Assembly (NCBI GenBank): GCA_016213825.1
Contig: JACQZP010000027.1
Span: 307,056 to 371,055, forward strand
Source of the DNA: Acetobacterium woodii
Lineage (GTDB): Bacteria > Bacillota > Clostridia > Eubacteriales > Eubacteriaceae
Direction of reading: 5' to 3'
DNA: 64,000 nucleotides
How positions within the stretch are numbered: the first letter of the stretch is position 1; each line of letters opens with the position of its first letter. The notes under the pieces were generated by a model. The model saw only the letters and a list, made by a program, of their open reading frames with translations, had not been told where the DNA came from and did not search any database. Shown here piece by piece: positions 45,588-54,729 of this stretch. A program made the position numbers and the translations under genes.

Positions 45588-45905
45588 AGTTAAGACTTCC
45601 TTTCTAAAATTAGAATATTCGTTAAATTATATTAAGTTATTGAAAAAGTTATTGAAAAATAGAAAACAAAGATGATAGGAATAGTGACTAAGCTTCTTTT
45701 TTATTATAGCATGAGAAATTAAAATGAATGTGACGGTTCTGTGAATAGCATCTGTGATTATTGTGAAAAGATTGGAGAAAAAGAATTTAAAGAAGAGCTC
45801 CACAAGTTCTAGTTTATCCAGGTTGTTTTAGATGATCAAACCAATTGTGTGATTTTACAGAAAAAGCGGGTAAATACTCCATAAACCAGAGAGGAGGATT
45901 TGCAT
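45588..45905 (-). promoter_or_regulatory. Divergent intergenic region; extended -10 of the FlxA-like gene
   Basis: Minus-strand TGCTATAAT at 45703-45711 is an extended -10 element. The leader contains a 12-base direct repeat, AGTTATTGAAAA twice in a row (45635-45659). Nothing else is recognised in this 318-base gap. Confidence 0.5.
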
Positions 45906-47042
45906 ATGAAATATCAAATCATTAAAGAATTTCCCCATCCGATGATGGAAAAAGGAAAGAGGCCGGTTATTTCAATTTATGTTGACACCAACATAAAGAA
46001 ACCGGATCGTCTGGAAAACCCCATCCGTTTTAAAAATCTCGTCAAGGAAGTGCAGGCTTCTTTAAAAGACAAGGAATTCAAAAGATTTAAAGATCTGTTT
46101 TTGCTTTTTAAAGAAATGGAGGAGGATGCTTTGTTCTGGGAAGGTGCCACCGAAAGTATGGCAATTCTGGGGGATGAAGAAGAATGTATTGTTTATAAGC
46201 TGCCGGTGAATGTTAAGAGCCTGGCGATTGTGTCAGATAGTTACTATATAAAACCCATCTTGAGGAGTTTTCAGTCTTATGGACATTATCATGTGCTGGG
46301 TTTGAATCGGGATAATTTTGTATTATTTGAAGCTGACCGTTACGGCATCCATGCCATTCCCGTGGATGAAAAAGATTCAACCATGGAAGGGGTATTAGGA
46401 ACCGAAAAAACAGCACCCCATCTTTCGGTTGCCAGTGTTGGCGGAGATCAGTCATTGTATCATGGACATGGCGGTGCCAAGGATGAGCAGAAAGTTGATC
46501 AGGAAAAATTTTTCCGGTATGTGGATTCCTTTGTTCTGGAACAATATTCAAAGATAGCCAAGATACCTTTGATTTTGGTCGGGTTAGATGAGCATCAGGG
46601 GGATTTTAGAAAATTAACCAAAAATGCTTTTCTGATTGAAGAGGGAATCAAGGTAGATATCGACGCTCTGGATAAAAAGTCATTGCATGAAAAAGTACAG
46701 GATGTGATGGAAGGATTGTTTAAAAACCAGTTAAAAGAACGGATGGCAATATTTGGAGAAGCTCACGCCAAAGATCAGGGGTCGGATGATTTGGTTCAAA
46801 TTGGGAAAGCCATTACGGAAGGCCGAGTAGCAACCCTGTATCTGGAAGAAAATAAAGTTCACCCTGGTCAGTTTGATTCAACGCTGGGAGGCATTACTCA
46901 AGGGGAGCTTGAGAATCCGAAAGTTGGCGATGTTTATGATGACATGGCCGAGGTGGTTCTAAGCCGAGGTGGCGAGGTCCTGATTTTAGAAAAAGAGGAT
47001 ATGCCGACCGAAAGAGATATTGCAGCGGTCTATCGGTACTAA
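45906..47042 (+). CDS. baeRF family 3 (archaeo-eukaryotic release factor-like) protein
   Basis: Start ATG 45906, eight bases after AGAGGAGG; a TTG two codons earlier is in frame. The 378-residue cytoplasmic protein has the layout of bacterial aeRF1-like proteins: an N-terminal VISIYVDTN strand, a middle domain with FVLFEADRYGIHAIPV, and an eL30-like C-terminal domain (GRVATLYLEENKVHPG). Family 3 members are thought to bind ribosomes or rRNA in stress or rescue; this is not experimentally settled. The GGQ-type loop is not intact: the region has SLYHGHGGAKDE instead. It stands alone. Confidence 0.8.
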   Translation: MKYQIIKEFPHPMMEKGKRPVISIYVDTNIKKPDRLENPIRFKNLVKEVQASLKDKEFKRFKDLFLLFKEMEEDALFWEGATESMAILGDEEECIVYKLPVNVKSLAIVSDSYYIKPILRSFQSYGHYHVLGLNRDNFVLFEADRYGIHAIPVDEKDSTMEGVLGTEKTAPHLSVASVGGDQSLYHGHGGAKDEQKVDQEKFFRYVDSFVLEQYSKIAKIPLILVGLDEHQGDFRKLTKNAFLIEEGIKVDIDALDKKSLHEKVQDVMEGLFKNQLKERMAIFGEAHAKDQGSDDLVQIGKAITEGRVATLYLEENKVHPGQFDSTLGGITQGELENPKVGDVYDDMAEVVLSRGGEVLILEKEDMPTERDIAAVYRY

Positions 47043-47068
47043 ATTAATCCTTTGGATTAACGAATTGA

Positions 47069-47116
47069 AATAAGGATTAACTCCTAGTATTTAAAGGGGT
47101 TAATCCTTATTATTTT
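47069..47116 (+). terminator. Terminator after the baeRF gene
   Basis: AATAAGGATTAAC pairs perfectly with GTTAATCCTTATT, followed by ATTTTT. Confidence 0.88.
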
Positions 47117-47236
47117 TCCGGAATGATAAGGATTTTGTAGTATAATAAAGAAAACTTTTCTAAAGAATTTTAAAATTGGTTAAACATCGGTTCGAAAATA
47201 CAATTCAAAAAATATACAAAAGTGAAAGGAATTATC

Positions 47237-48181
47237 ATGAGTAACGAATATAAAACAAAAATAGGGGCATTGGTTGACAGCATTTCAGAGAGTTATAAAA
47301 AAGAATGTTACATTGCCCCTCATGACCTGGGTTTTTTACCAAATCGAAGTGCAATTATTGATACAACCAAGGCATTACGCCAGCTGGTATTCCCCAGCTA
47401 TTTTGGCAGAACTAATTTTCGCAGAGAAATTCAGGATTATCATATTGGCGAATTGCTGGTCTGTATCATCGAAAGCCTGACAAAACAGATTACTTTGGCT
47501 TTAAAACATCAGGCCAGCAATTCGGAAAATTTAGCTGAAGAGCATTATCACCAGGAAGCGCTAAGAATCTGTTACGAATTTATCAGCAAGATCCCTCAGA
47601 TTAGAGAGTTTTTGGCGACTGATGTGATTGCGGCCTTTGATGGTGATCCGGCGGCAAAAAGTAAGGATGAAATTATTTTCTGTTATCCCGGTGTTTTTGC
47701 CATCAGTATTCACCGCTTGGCCCATGAACTGTATAAACTTTCGGTTCCGCTGATTCCCCGGATCATGAGTGAATATGCGCATAATATTACCGGCATCGAT
47801 ATTCACCCCGGAGCTACTGTTGGCAAGTACTTTTTCATTGATCATGGTACTGGGGTGGTTATTGGTGAAACGGCCATTATTGGCGAACATGTAAAAATAT
47901 ATCAGGGGGTTACCCTTGGTGCTTTATCCACCAGAGGCGGCCAGAAGCTTAGAGGGGTAAGACGTCATCCCTGCCTGGAAGATGAGGTAACCGTTTATTC
48001 TGGAGCGTCAATTTTAGGGGGTGAGACGGTTGTTGGCAAAGGCGTTGTGATTGGCAGTAATGTCTTTATAACGAAATCAGTTCCCGAAGGCACCAAGGTG
48101 AGCATCAAAACCCCAGAGCTCCATTTTTCCGGGCATGAGTTAAAGGAAATTTCCATGGAAGCCTTTGACTGGGTGATTTAG
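47237..48181 (+). CDS. cysE: Serine O-acetyltransferase (EpsC/CysE type)
   Basis: Start ATG 47237 after GTGAAAGGAATTATC; the GTG at 47222 in frame lies in that site. The 314-residue enzyme has a helical N-terminal domain and a C-terminal left-handed parallel beta-helix with hexapeptide repeats and the active-site stretch GIDIHPGATVGKYFFIDHG, then VVIGETAIIGEHVKIYQGVT. It transfers acetyl from acetyl-CoA to serine, the first step of cysteine synthesis. Length and the long N-terminus match the EpsC subtype. A cysteine synthase gene is not adjacent. Confidence 0.92.
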   Translation: MSNEYKTKIGALVDSISESYKKECYIAPHDLGFLPNRSAIIDTTKALRQLVFPSYFGRTNFRREIQDYHIGELLVCIIESLTKQITLALKHQASNSENLAEEHYHQEALRICYEFISKIPQIREFLATDVIAAFDGDPAAKSKDEIIFCYPGVFAISIHRLAHELYKLSVPLIPRIMSEYAHNITGIDIHPGATVGKYFFIDHGTGVVIGETAIIGEHVKIYQGVTLGALSTRGGQKLRGVRRHPCLEDEVTVYSGASILGGETVVGKGVVIGSNVFITKSVPEGTKVSIKTPELHFSGHELKEISMEAFDWVI

Positions 48182-48261
48182 ATTAGGCGATAATGGACAA
48201 GGTTGTTTCAGAAAGACCGAAGACGTGATGACTCATCAGAGGAGAAAATTCAGGTGGTAAA

Positions 48262-49161
48262 ATGCAGATAAATCGACTATTTGAAATTGTCTACATCCTA
48301 TTGGATAAAAAGACCGTCACCGCCAGAGTGTTAGCTGAACATTTTGAAGTCTCCAAGCGCACCATCTATCGGGATATGGAAATTCTCAGTCAGGCTGGCA
48401 TCCCTATCTACACCACCAAAGGCAAAGGCGGGGGGATCAGCGTACTGCCGGAGTTCGTATTGAACAAATCCATATTATCGGATCGTGAGCAAAATGAAAT
48501 TCTATCAGCACTGCAAAGCCTGAACGCCTTGAATGGAAGCATAGCAGATCCGTTTTTAAACAAGATGGCCACGCTTTTTAAAAAAGATAATGCCAACTGG
48601 ATCGATGTGGATTTTTCACACTGGGGCAGTGATGAAAAGGAACGGGAGAAGTTTACCTTTATTAAAAATAGTATTCTGGAAAGAACGCTGCTCAGTTTTG
48701 ATTATTTCAGCTCCTATGGAGAAAAGTCATCCCGGATGATTGAACCCCTAAAGCTTTTATTCAAGTCTCAGAGCTGGTATCTTTATGGATATTGCCGGCT
48801 AAAATGTGATTATCGTATTTTTAAAATAACCCGGATTCAAAATATTGCCGCTGTTGATAAAACCTTTGAACGGGAGAGCCCCAAAGATATCTGGAGTGAG
48901 GAAGACTATACCGGAATAATGATCGACCTCATACTAAAATTTGATGCCGCGTTGGCTTATCGTTTGTACGATGAGTTTCCGGTAGCAGACATCTTCGCCA
49001 ATGGCGACGGAGGCTTTACTGTTAAGACCAGCATTCCCTTCAGCGACTGGATTTATGGCTATATCATGTCTTTTGGTGAACATGTAGAGGTTTTGGAACC
49101 CGCGGAGTTAAAAAATGAAATCCGTAATAAATGTGAAAAAGTCCTGAGAAAATATTTATAA
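48262..49161 (+). CDS. WYL-domain helix-turn-helix regulator (YafY type)
   Basis: A 299-residue regulator. The first ~60 residues are a DeoR-like helix-turn-helix (VTARVLAEHFEVSKRTIYRD), and residues ~130-210 the WYL domain, here with RTLLSFDYFSS, KLLFKSQSWYLYGYCR and FKITRIQNI. WYL domains bind a ligand, often nucleic-acid-derived, and change DNA binding. GGTGG precedes the ATG. It is followed by two GyrI-like genes, with a palindromic site and promoter in between; it likely controls them and itself. Confidence 0.92.
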   Translation: MQINRLFEIVYILLDKKTVTARVLAEHFEVSKRTIYRDMEILSQAGIPIYTTKGKGGGISVLPEFVLNKSILSDREQNEILSALQSLNALNGSIADPFLNKMATLFKKDNANWIDVDFSHWGSDEKEREKFTFIKNSILERTLLSFDYFSSYGEKSSRMIEPLKLLFKSQSWYLYGYCRLKCDYRIFKITRIQNIAAVDKTFERESPKDIWSEEDYTGIMIDLILKFDAALAYRLYDEFPVADIFANGDGGFTVKTSIPFSDWIYGYIMSFGEHVEVLEPAELKNEIRNKCEKVLRKYL

Positions 49162-49197
49162 GTTGACACAACGCTGTCAACTTATGCATGTTACACT
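49160..49197 (+). promoter_or_regulatory. Palindromic operator and promoter of the GyrI-like genes
   Basis: AAGTTGACA-CAACGC-TGTCAACTT (49160-49183) is a perfect 9-bp inverted repeat, overlapping the stop of the WYL gene. An extended -10, TG-T-TACACT, lies at 49189-49197. There is no T-run after the repeat, so it is an operator rather than a terminator. The WYL regulator is the obvious binder, by context. Confidence 0.68.
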
Positions 49198-49227
49198 GAG
49201 TACATCAAATGAAATGAGGTGTACTTA

Positions 49228-49686
49228 ATGAATTACGAAGTGATCGAATTAGCAGAAAAAAAAGTAGTTGGTTTAACCGCCCGAACCAGCAATCAGGATA
49301 AAAACATGGGCCAGATAATTGGTGGTTTATGGCAGAAATTTTACGAACAGGGCATTTACCAGTCCATCGCCAATAAAGTTAACGACTGCAGCATTGGCTT
49401 GTATTCAAACTATCGTGATGGTGTTAAAGATGCTTACGATGTAACGGTCTGCTGTGAAGTATCAGCTGTGAAAGAAGGGCCGGATGGCATGGTTGTAAAG
49501 ACGATTGAGTCAGGGAAATACGCAAAATTTATTGTTCAGGGCCATGCCCAGCAAGCGGTTGCCGATTTCTGGACCAGACTATGGGGGATGGATCTGGATC
49601 GAAGATTCGGCAGTGATTTTGAAGCGTATCAGCCGGGTGGCGATATGGAAAATTCGGAAATCCATCTCTACATTTCCATTAATTAG
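49228..49686 (+). CDS. GyrI-like effector-binding domain protein, first of pair
   Basis: Start ATG 49228 follows GAGGTG; a GTG at 49219 in frame would overlap that site. The 152-residue protein is a stand-alone AraC-effector-binding/GyrI-like (SHS2-pair) domain: YEVIELAEKKVVGLTARTSN at the start, DVTVCCEVS in the middle and EIHLYISIN at the end, typical of the fold that binds small hydrophobic or cationic molecules. It has no DNA-binding part. It lies behind the palindromic operator and likely senses or sequesters a small compound. Confidence 0.87.
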   Translation: MNYEVIELAEKKVVGLTARTSNQDKNMGQIIGGLWQKFYEQGIYQSIANKVNDCSIGLYSNYRDGVKDAYDVTVCCEVSAVKEGPDGMVVKTIESGKYAKFIVQGHAQQAVADFWTRLWGMDLDRRFGSDFEAYQPGGDMENSEIHLYISIN

Positions 49687-49715
49687 TTTATTAATTCAGT
49701 AAAGGGAGGGAAATA

Positions 49716-50339
49716 ATGAAACATGAGTGGCGAAAACAGGAAAAATCAATTTATTTGCCAAAAGCCAAGCCCGAATTAATCGCTGTTCCCAGTTTGAATT
49801 TCTTTGTGCTGGATGGCGCAGGAAATCCCAACGACGACAATTTTGCCGAAGCCATTGGTGTTTTGTATTCCTTAGCTTATGGTATTAAGATGTTACCCAA
49901 GAAAGGGATCAATCCCGAAGGATACTTTGATTACAGCATTTATCCGTTGGAAGGGATCTGGGATATCAGTGATGAAGCCAAAGCAAAGAATAGCTTTGAT
50001 AAAAATGACTTTGTTTATCGCATCATGATCCGTCAGCCGGACTTTGTGACAAAAGCACTGGCCGCGGAAGTCGTGGATCTGGTTAAAAAGAAAAAGCCTC
50101 ATCCATTACTTGAAAAGGTGAGGTTTGAAGCCATTGCAGATGGCTTGTCAGTTCAAATGCTGCATCTTGGATCTTATGATGATGAGCCGGAAAGCTTTAG
50201 TAAAATGGATGAATACTGCCAGGAACACGGTTTGATTAGAACGCAGTTAACCCATCGGGAGATCTATCTGACTGATGCGAGAAAAACGGCCGCAGACAAG
50301 TTAAAAACGGTACTGCGTTATGCCGTTGAGAAAAAATAA
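49716..50339 (+). CDS. GyrI-like small-molecule-binding protein, second of pair
   Basis: A 207-residue protein of the larger stand-alone GyrI-like class (about 200 residues, MKHEWRKQEKSIYLPKAKPE start, FFVLDGAGNPND, then GYFDYSIYPLEGIWDIS and a C-terminal HREIYLTDARKT). AAGGGAGGG precedes the ATG, and 29 bases separate it from the first GyrI-like gene, so the two form one operon. Related proteins hydrolyse or bind hydrophobic drugs and cyclopropanoid toxins. It ends at a hairpin terminator. Confidence 0.86.
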   Translation: MKHEWRKQEKSIYLPKAKPELIAVPSLNFFVLDGAGNPNDDNFAEAIGVLYSLAYGIKMLPKKGINPEGYFDYSIYPLEGIWDISDEAKAKNSFDKNDFVYRIMIRQPDFVTKALAAEVVDLVKKKKPHPLLEKVRFEAIADGLSVQMLHLGSYDDEPESFSKMDEYCQEHGLIRTQLTHREIYLTDARKTAADKLKTVLRYAVEKK

Positions 50340-50352
50340 TTTATAAGCAAAC

Positions 50353-50390
50353 AAGTTTCGGAATTAAGTTTTATTTCTGAAACTTTTTTT
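50353..50390 (+). terminator. Terminator of the GyrI-like operon
   Basis: AAGTTTC pairs with GAAACTT (with extra pairs inside), then eight T. Confidence 0.75.
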
Positions 50391-50559
50391 ATTTTTTGTT
50401 TACTCAGGTGTTTCAATAGGGTATATTTGAGGGAGATATTGTACATTGCTGAATTCAAAGATAAAACTAAAAAATTATTGAAATTACCCTAAACCATGAA
50501 ATGAAAAAATGATTAAAAAAACAATCAGATTAGAAAAAGAAAAGATTTTAGGGGGAACA

Positions 50560-51669
50560 ATGAGTACAAAGATATTGATTGTGGATGATTCAACCACCGA
50601 CCGTTTGATTATCAATAGCATGTTGATGGATTACAACACGTTGACTGCTTGTGATGGACTGGAAGCCATGGAACAGATCAAAAAAAATCCGGACATTGAT
50701 CTGGTAATTCTCGATCTCAATATGCCCAATATGAATGGCTTCGAGGTACTTGAAGCATTGGCAAAAGATCCGGAATATCGAAAGATTCGAACCATTATTT
50801 TAACCAATTATGATGAAATCGACAATGAGGTCAAAGGTCTGGAGTTGGGTGCAGTCGACTATATCAGAAAGCCGTTGAACCTTCAATCTTTACTGATCCG
50901 AATCAATATCCATATTAAATTAAAAAGCATTCAGAAAATGATCGAGCAGGATAATAAAAGGCTGGATGCCCTGGTTCTGAAAAAAACCAGAGAAGTGGCA
51001 GCTACCCGGGATATTACCATCCAGGCACTGGTAGGATTGCTGGAGGTCCGAAATATTGAATCCTCCAAACATACCATCAGAACCCAATGGATTATGAAAC
51101 TGTTGTGTGATCATCTAAAAACCAAAGAAAAATATGTGGAGATTCTGACTGAAGCTTATGTACAGGAACTTGTTACCACCACGCCCCTTCATGACATCGG
51201 CAAGGTCGGCATCCCGGATAATATTTTACTAAAACCGGGAAAATTGACAATCGATGAATTTACGGTCATGAAAAAACATGTGGAGTACGGCGTCAATGCG
51301 CTTCAAAACGAAATATGCAGTGATGAGGATGTCCCCAGCTTTATCAGAACGGCTATGGAAATTGTGGGTACCCATCACGAAAAGTATAACGGAACCGGTT
51401 ATCCCAAAGGGCTAAGCGGCGAGGCCATCCCATTGCCGGGGCGGTTGATGGCCATCATCGATGTTTATGATGCGCTCACCAGCGAACGTATCTATAAACC
51501 AGCCTATGATTTTGATGATAGTATCAGCTTGATCGAAGGTGAAAGCGGCGAACATTTTGATCCGGATATTGTGGCCGGGTTTTTGGAAATCAAAGAAACC
51601 ATTTTTGATGTTTCCCGAAAATTCATCCAGGAATCAATTGAAGTGGTGGCGACAAGATGCGAAGATTAA
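50560..51669 (+). CDS. Response regulator with HD-GYP c-di-GMP phosphodiesterase domain
   Basis: Start ATG 50560 follows TTTTAGGGGGAACA; an ATG at 50509 would include that binding site as codons. The 369-residue protein has a receiver domain (about 1-125; DDS near the start, LVILDLNMPNMNGF with the phospho-acceptor Asp, and Lys in IRKPLN) and an HD-GYP domain (about 165-355) with LHDIGKVGIPD and HHEKYNGTGYPKGL. It should hydrolyse c-di-GMP under phosphorylation control. The hybrid kinase gene starts within its last codons. Confidence 0.93.
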   Translation: MSTKILIVDDSTTDRLIINSMLMDYNTLTACDGLEAMEQIKKNPDIDLVILDLNMPNMNGFEVLEALAKDPEYRKIRTIILTNYDEIDNEVKGLELGAVDYIRKPLNLQSLLIRINIHIKLKSIQKMIEQDNKRLDALVLKKTREVAATRDITIQALVGLLEVRNIESSKHTIRTQWIMKLLCDHLKTKEKYVEILTEAYVQELVTTTPLHDIGKVGIPDNILLKPGKLTIDEFTVMKKHVEYGVNALQNEICSDEDVPSFIRTAMEIVGTHHEKYNGTGYPKGLSGEAIPLPGRLMAIIDVYDALTSERIYKPAYDFDDSISLIEGESGEHFDPDIVAGFLEIKETIFDVSRKFIQESIEVVATRCED

Positions 51670-54572
51670 GCAGCGTCCTGGTTTTTTTGATAATCATTTT
51701 AGGATGGCCTTCTTTTTGTTATGCCAGGGATAACAGTATTGACTGGACACCTGAAGAGATTGCTTTTATGGAAGCACATCCGGTGATTCATTTGGGGGTG
51801 GACCCCAAGTTTGTGCCATTTGAATTTTTTGATGAGAATGGCAAATATCAGGGGATCACCTCGGACTATCTGGAAATCATCAGTGCGAAAACCGGCTTGC
51901 AGTTCGATGTTGCCGAAGGTCTGACCTGGACCGAAGCCTATGAAAAAGCTTTGCGTGGGGAAGTTGATATGCTGCCGGCAGTGTCTAAAACCCCGGCCCG
52001 GGAGCAATACTTTTTGTTTTCTGATCCCTACTATAATTTTAAACGGGTAATTGTTGTTCAAGACAGTACTAAAAATATCAATGGTATCGAGGACTTGTAT
52101 GGGAAGACCGTAGCAGTACAAAAAAACAGTTCCCACCATAGTTACCTGGCCGAATTTTCGCAGATTAACTTGAGCCTGTATGATTCAGTGGAAGATGCAC
52201 TAACGGCTGTAGCCAATGGAACGGAAACAGCTTTTGTGGGAAATCTGGCAACGACCAATTATCTGATTCATTCAAACGGTTTGACAAATTTGAAATTTGT
52301 AGCCTTCGAAGCCGAAAAACAACAGAGTTTGTATTTTGCAGTACGGAACGACTGGCCGGAGCTTATCAGCATTATGAACAAAACCCTGGAAACAATCACA
52401 CCAGAAGAACGGATCGCCATTAATAATCAATGGGTTGGTGTCGAGGTTGTCCCGGATTATACGCCTATTTATCAAATTGTCATGATTGTCAGCGGGGTGA
52501 TTATGCTCATCTGGCTGGTATCGATTTACTGGATCTTGCGGCTGCGCCGTGAAATTGAAAAACGCAAAAAAATTCAGAATGATCTGGAGTTGGCTAAGTT
52601 GGAGGCAGAATCGGCCAATAATATTAAATCAAGCTTTCTGGCCCGGATGTCCCATGAAATCAGAACCCCTCTCAATGCCATTACTGGCATGGCTTATCTG
52701 GTGAAAAAGACTCAGGTCACGCTCACTCAGAAAATGTATTTGGATCGGATTACCCAATCGGCCAATACCATGTTGAGTATTATCAATGATATTTTGGATT
52801 TTTCAAAAATCGAGTCTGGGAAAATTGAATTGGAGCGGGTGTCGTTTAATCTCGATCTGGTGATTCAGGATGTTATTAACATTGTTTCATATAAAATTGA
52901 GGAACAGCGGATTGGCTTTAAACTGACTAAAGACCCTAAAATACCAAACTGTTATTTTGGGGATGCCAAACGGATTGAACAGATATTACTCAATTTAATC
53001 AATAATGCCACTAAGTTTACAACCGTCGGTGAAGTGTCGCTTGATATTCGCCTGGTGGCCAGGGAATCCAACCGATACCACCTGGCTTTTACTGTTAGAG
53101 ACACCGGCATTGGGATGTCCGAAGATCAGATTAAAAATCTCTTTGAGCCGTTTGCTCAAGGTGATGCCAGCATTAATCGGCGGTTTGGCGGAACGGGATT
53201 GGGTCTTTCCATCGTAAAAAGTTTGGTCGAAATGATGGCCGGTGAGATTCAAGTCTACAGTACCGTTAGCGAAGGCTCGACTTTTATTGTGGAGCTATCA
53301 CTAGAAAAAGATCTGGAAAAAGAAGCGGAATATCAGGAGCAGGTGTCTTCATTATACTTTAACGATATAAAAACCCTGGTGCTGGAGAAAACCGGGTCGA
53401 ATATGAATATTATTGACAGCTATTTGAGTGCTTTTGGGATGCATTGTGAACTGACAACGTCCCCGGCCAGCGCAATTAATATGCTGGAATTGGAAAATAA
53501 TAAGTTTTCCGAGTCCTTTGATTTGCTGATTCTTGATTATGACACGCCCACCGGCGGCGGGTTTAAATTTGTTGAAATGCTTCAGGAAAACAAAAAAATA
53601 GTCAAAAAACCCAAGGTGATTATGTTGTTGCCGATGATGCGGGAGGATTTGTTTGACAAACTGGATACTCAGGGCGTTGATATTGGCATCGGAAAACCGA
53701 TTATTCCATCGGTTTTATACAACGGCATTCTGGAAATTTTCAGAACCAAAGCCCTTGTTGTCAATCAGCAGTTTACTCAGGAAGAAATCAGACAAGAGAT
53801 AATGGAAAGTTCCTATGGTGTTTTAGTGGTGGAAGACAATAAAACCAACCAGTTGATTGCCAAATCCCTGCTTGAACCGGTGGGCTTTCGCGTGTGGCTG
53901 GGGAATGACGGTCAGGAAGGGATTACGCTGTTTAAAACCTACCAGAATGACATCGATTTAGTGCTTATGGATCTGCACATGCCGATTCTTAATGGCTATG
54001 AAGCCGCCGAAAAGATCCGGGAAATTTCCCCGGATGTGCCGATTGTGGCGATGACTGCCGATGTGATTCAGGGGGTTAAAGAAAAGTGTGAAGCCGCTGG
54101 CATTCATCACTACATTAGTAAACCCTTTGACCCGGAACGATTTGTGGAAACTGTCAGCGAAATTATCCGGGCCAACCAAAATATCGAAAGCAAGCCTGAA
54201 GTCGTTCCGATTTCTGAAACAACTAAAAAAGATGAATTGGACATCGTTGTGCTTGATCGCCAACAAGGACTCAACTACATGGGAAACAACAAAGCACTGT
54301 ATGAGAGTGTTCTAAAGGCTTATTTTGAGGAGAATCAGGAAACTAATATCAACCTGGCTGCAGCGATTAAGAATAAAGGTTATGAAGATGCCACCCAGAT
54401 GGTGCATAAGGTTAAAAGTAGCTCCGGAAGTATCGGTGCAAAACAGGTTTTTCAGATTGCCCTGAATTTGCAAAAAGCCCTTGAAGACAGATCGGAAGAA
54501 GCGATAGCGCGACTTTATCCCCAGTTTATCAGCGCCATGGATGCATTACTGAAAGACATCAAAAAAAGCTGA
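51657..54572 (+). CDS. Hybrid histidine kinase with extracellular solute-binding domain
   Basis: A 971-residue membrane kinase whose ATG overlaps the HD-GYP gene by 13 bases. Signal peptide (1-24), SBP-type family 3 domain (~28-255, EYFLFSDPYYNFKRVIVV), membrane helix (~272-295), HisKA (His333 in MSHEIRTPLNA), HATPase (NATKFT, DTGIGM, GGTGLGLSIVKSL), two receiver domains (Asp627 in LLILDYDTP, and Asp772 in LVLMDLHMPILNGY), and a C-terminal HPt domain with His917 in MVHKVKSSSGS. Full phosphorelay in one chain; an amino acid-like ligand is likely. It probably passes phosphate to the HD-GYP regulator. Confidence 0.94.
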   Translation: MRRLSSVLVFLIIILGWPSFCYARDNSIDWTPEEIAFMEAHPVIHLGVDPKFVPFEFFDENGKYQGITSDYLEIISAKTGLQFDVAEGLTWTEAYEKALRGEVDMLPAVSKTPAREQYFLFSDPYYNFKRVIVVQDSTKNINGIEDLYGKTVAVQKNSSHHSYLAEFSQINLSLYDSVEDALTAVANGTETAFVGNLATTNYLIHSNGLTNLKFVAFEAEKQQSLYFAVRNDWPELISIMNKTLETITPEERIAINNQWVGVEVVPDYTPIYQIVMIVSGVIMLIWLVSIYWILRLRREIEKRKKIQNDLELAKLEAESANNIKSSFLARMSHEIRTPLNAITGMAYLVKKTQVTLTQKMYLDRITQSANTMLSIINDILDFSKIESGKIELERVSFNLDLVIQDVINIVSYKIEEQRIGFKLTKDPKIPNCYFGDAKRIEQILLNLINNATKFTTVGEVSLDIRLVARESNRYHLAFTVRDTGIGMSEDQIKNLFEPFAQGDASINRRFGGTGLGLSIVKSLVEMMAGEIQVYSTVSEGSTFIVELSLEKDLEKEAEYQEQVSSLYFNDIKTLVLEKTGSNMNIIDSYLSAFGMHCELTTSPASAINMLELENNKFSESFDLLILDYDTPTGGGFKFVEMLQENKKIVKKPKVIMLLPMMREDLFDKLDTQGVDIGIGKPIIPSVLYNGILEIFRTKALVVNQQFTQEEIRQEIMESSYGVLVVEDNKTNQLIAKSLLEPVGFRVWLGNDGQEGITLFKTYQNDIDLVLMDLHMPILNGYEAAEKIREISPDVPIVAMTADVIQGVKEKCEAAGIHHYISKPFDPERFVETVSEIIRANQNIESKPEVVPISETTKKDELDIVVLDRQQGLNYMGNNKALYESVLKAYFEENQETNINLAAAIKNKGYEDATQMVHKVKSSSGSIGAKQVFQIALNLQKALEDRSEEAIARLYPQFISAMDALLKDIKKS

Positions 54573-54729
54573 CGAAAAATTATGAAATAGACTTAGAATG
54601 CGATCGTGAAACAGTTTGGCGACCACCAAAACAAGCGGTTATTCTTCAAATTCTTACCGGGATTTGGTAGTAAAAAAAATTAATTATGCTATAATAAGTG
54701 CAGATTGATTTAAGTTGAGGAGGGTAACA

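Noticed and set aside
45635..45659. Tandem 12-base direct repeat AGTTATTGAAAA
   Set aside because: Only two units in an AT-rich leader; no sign of a CRISPR or iteron array.
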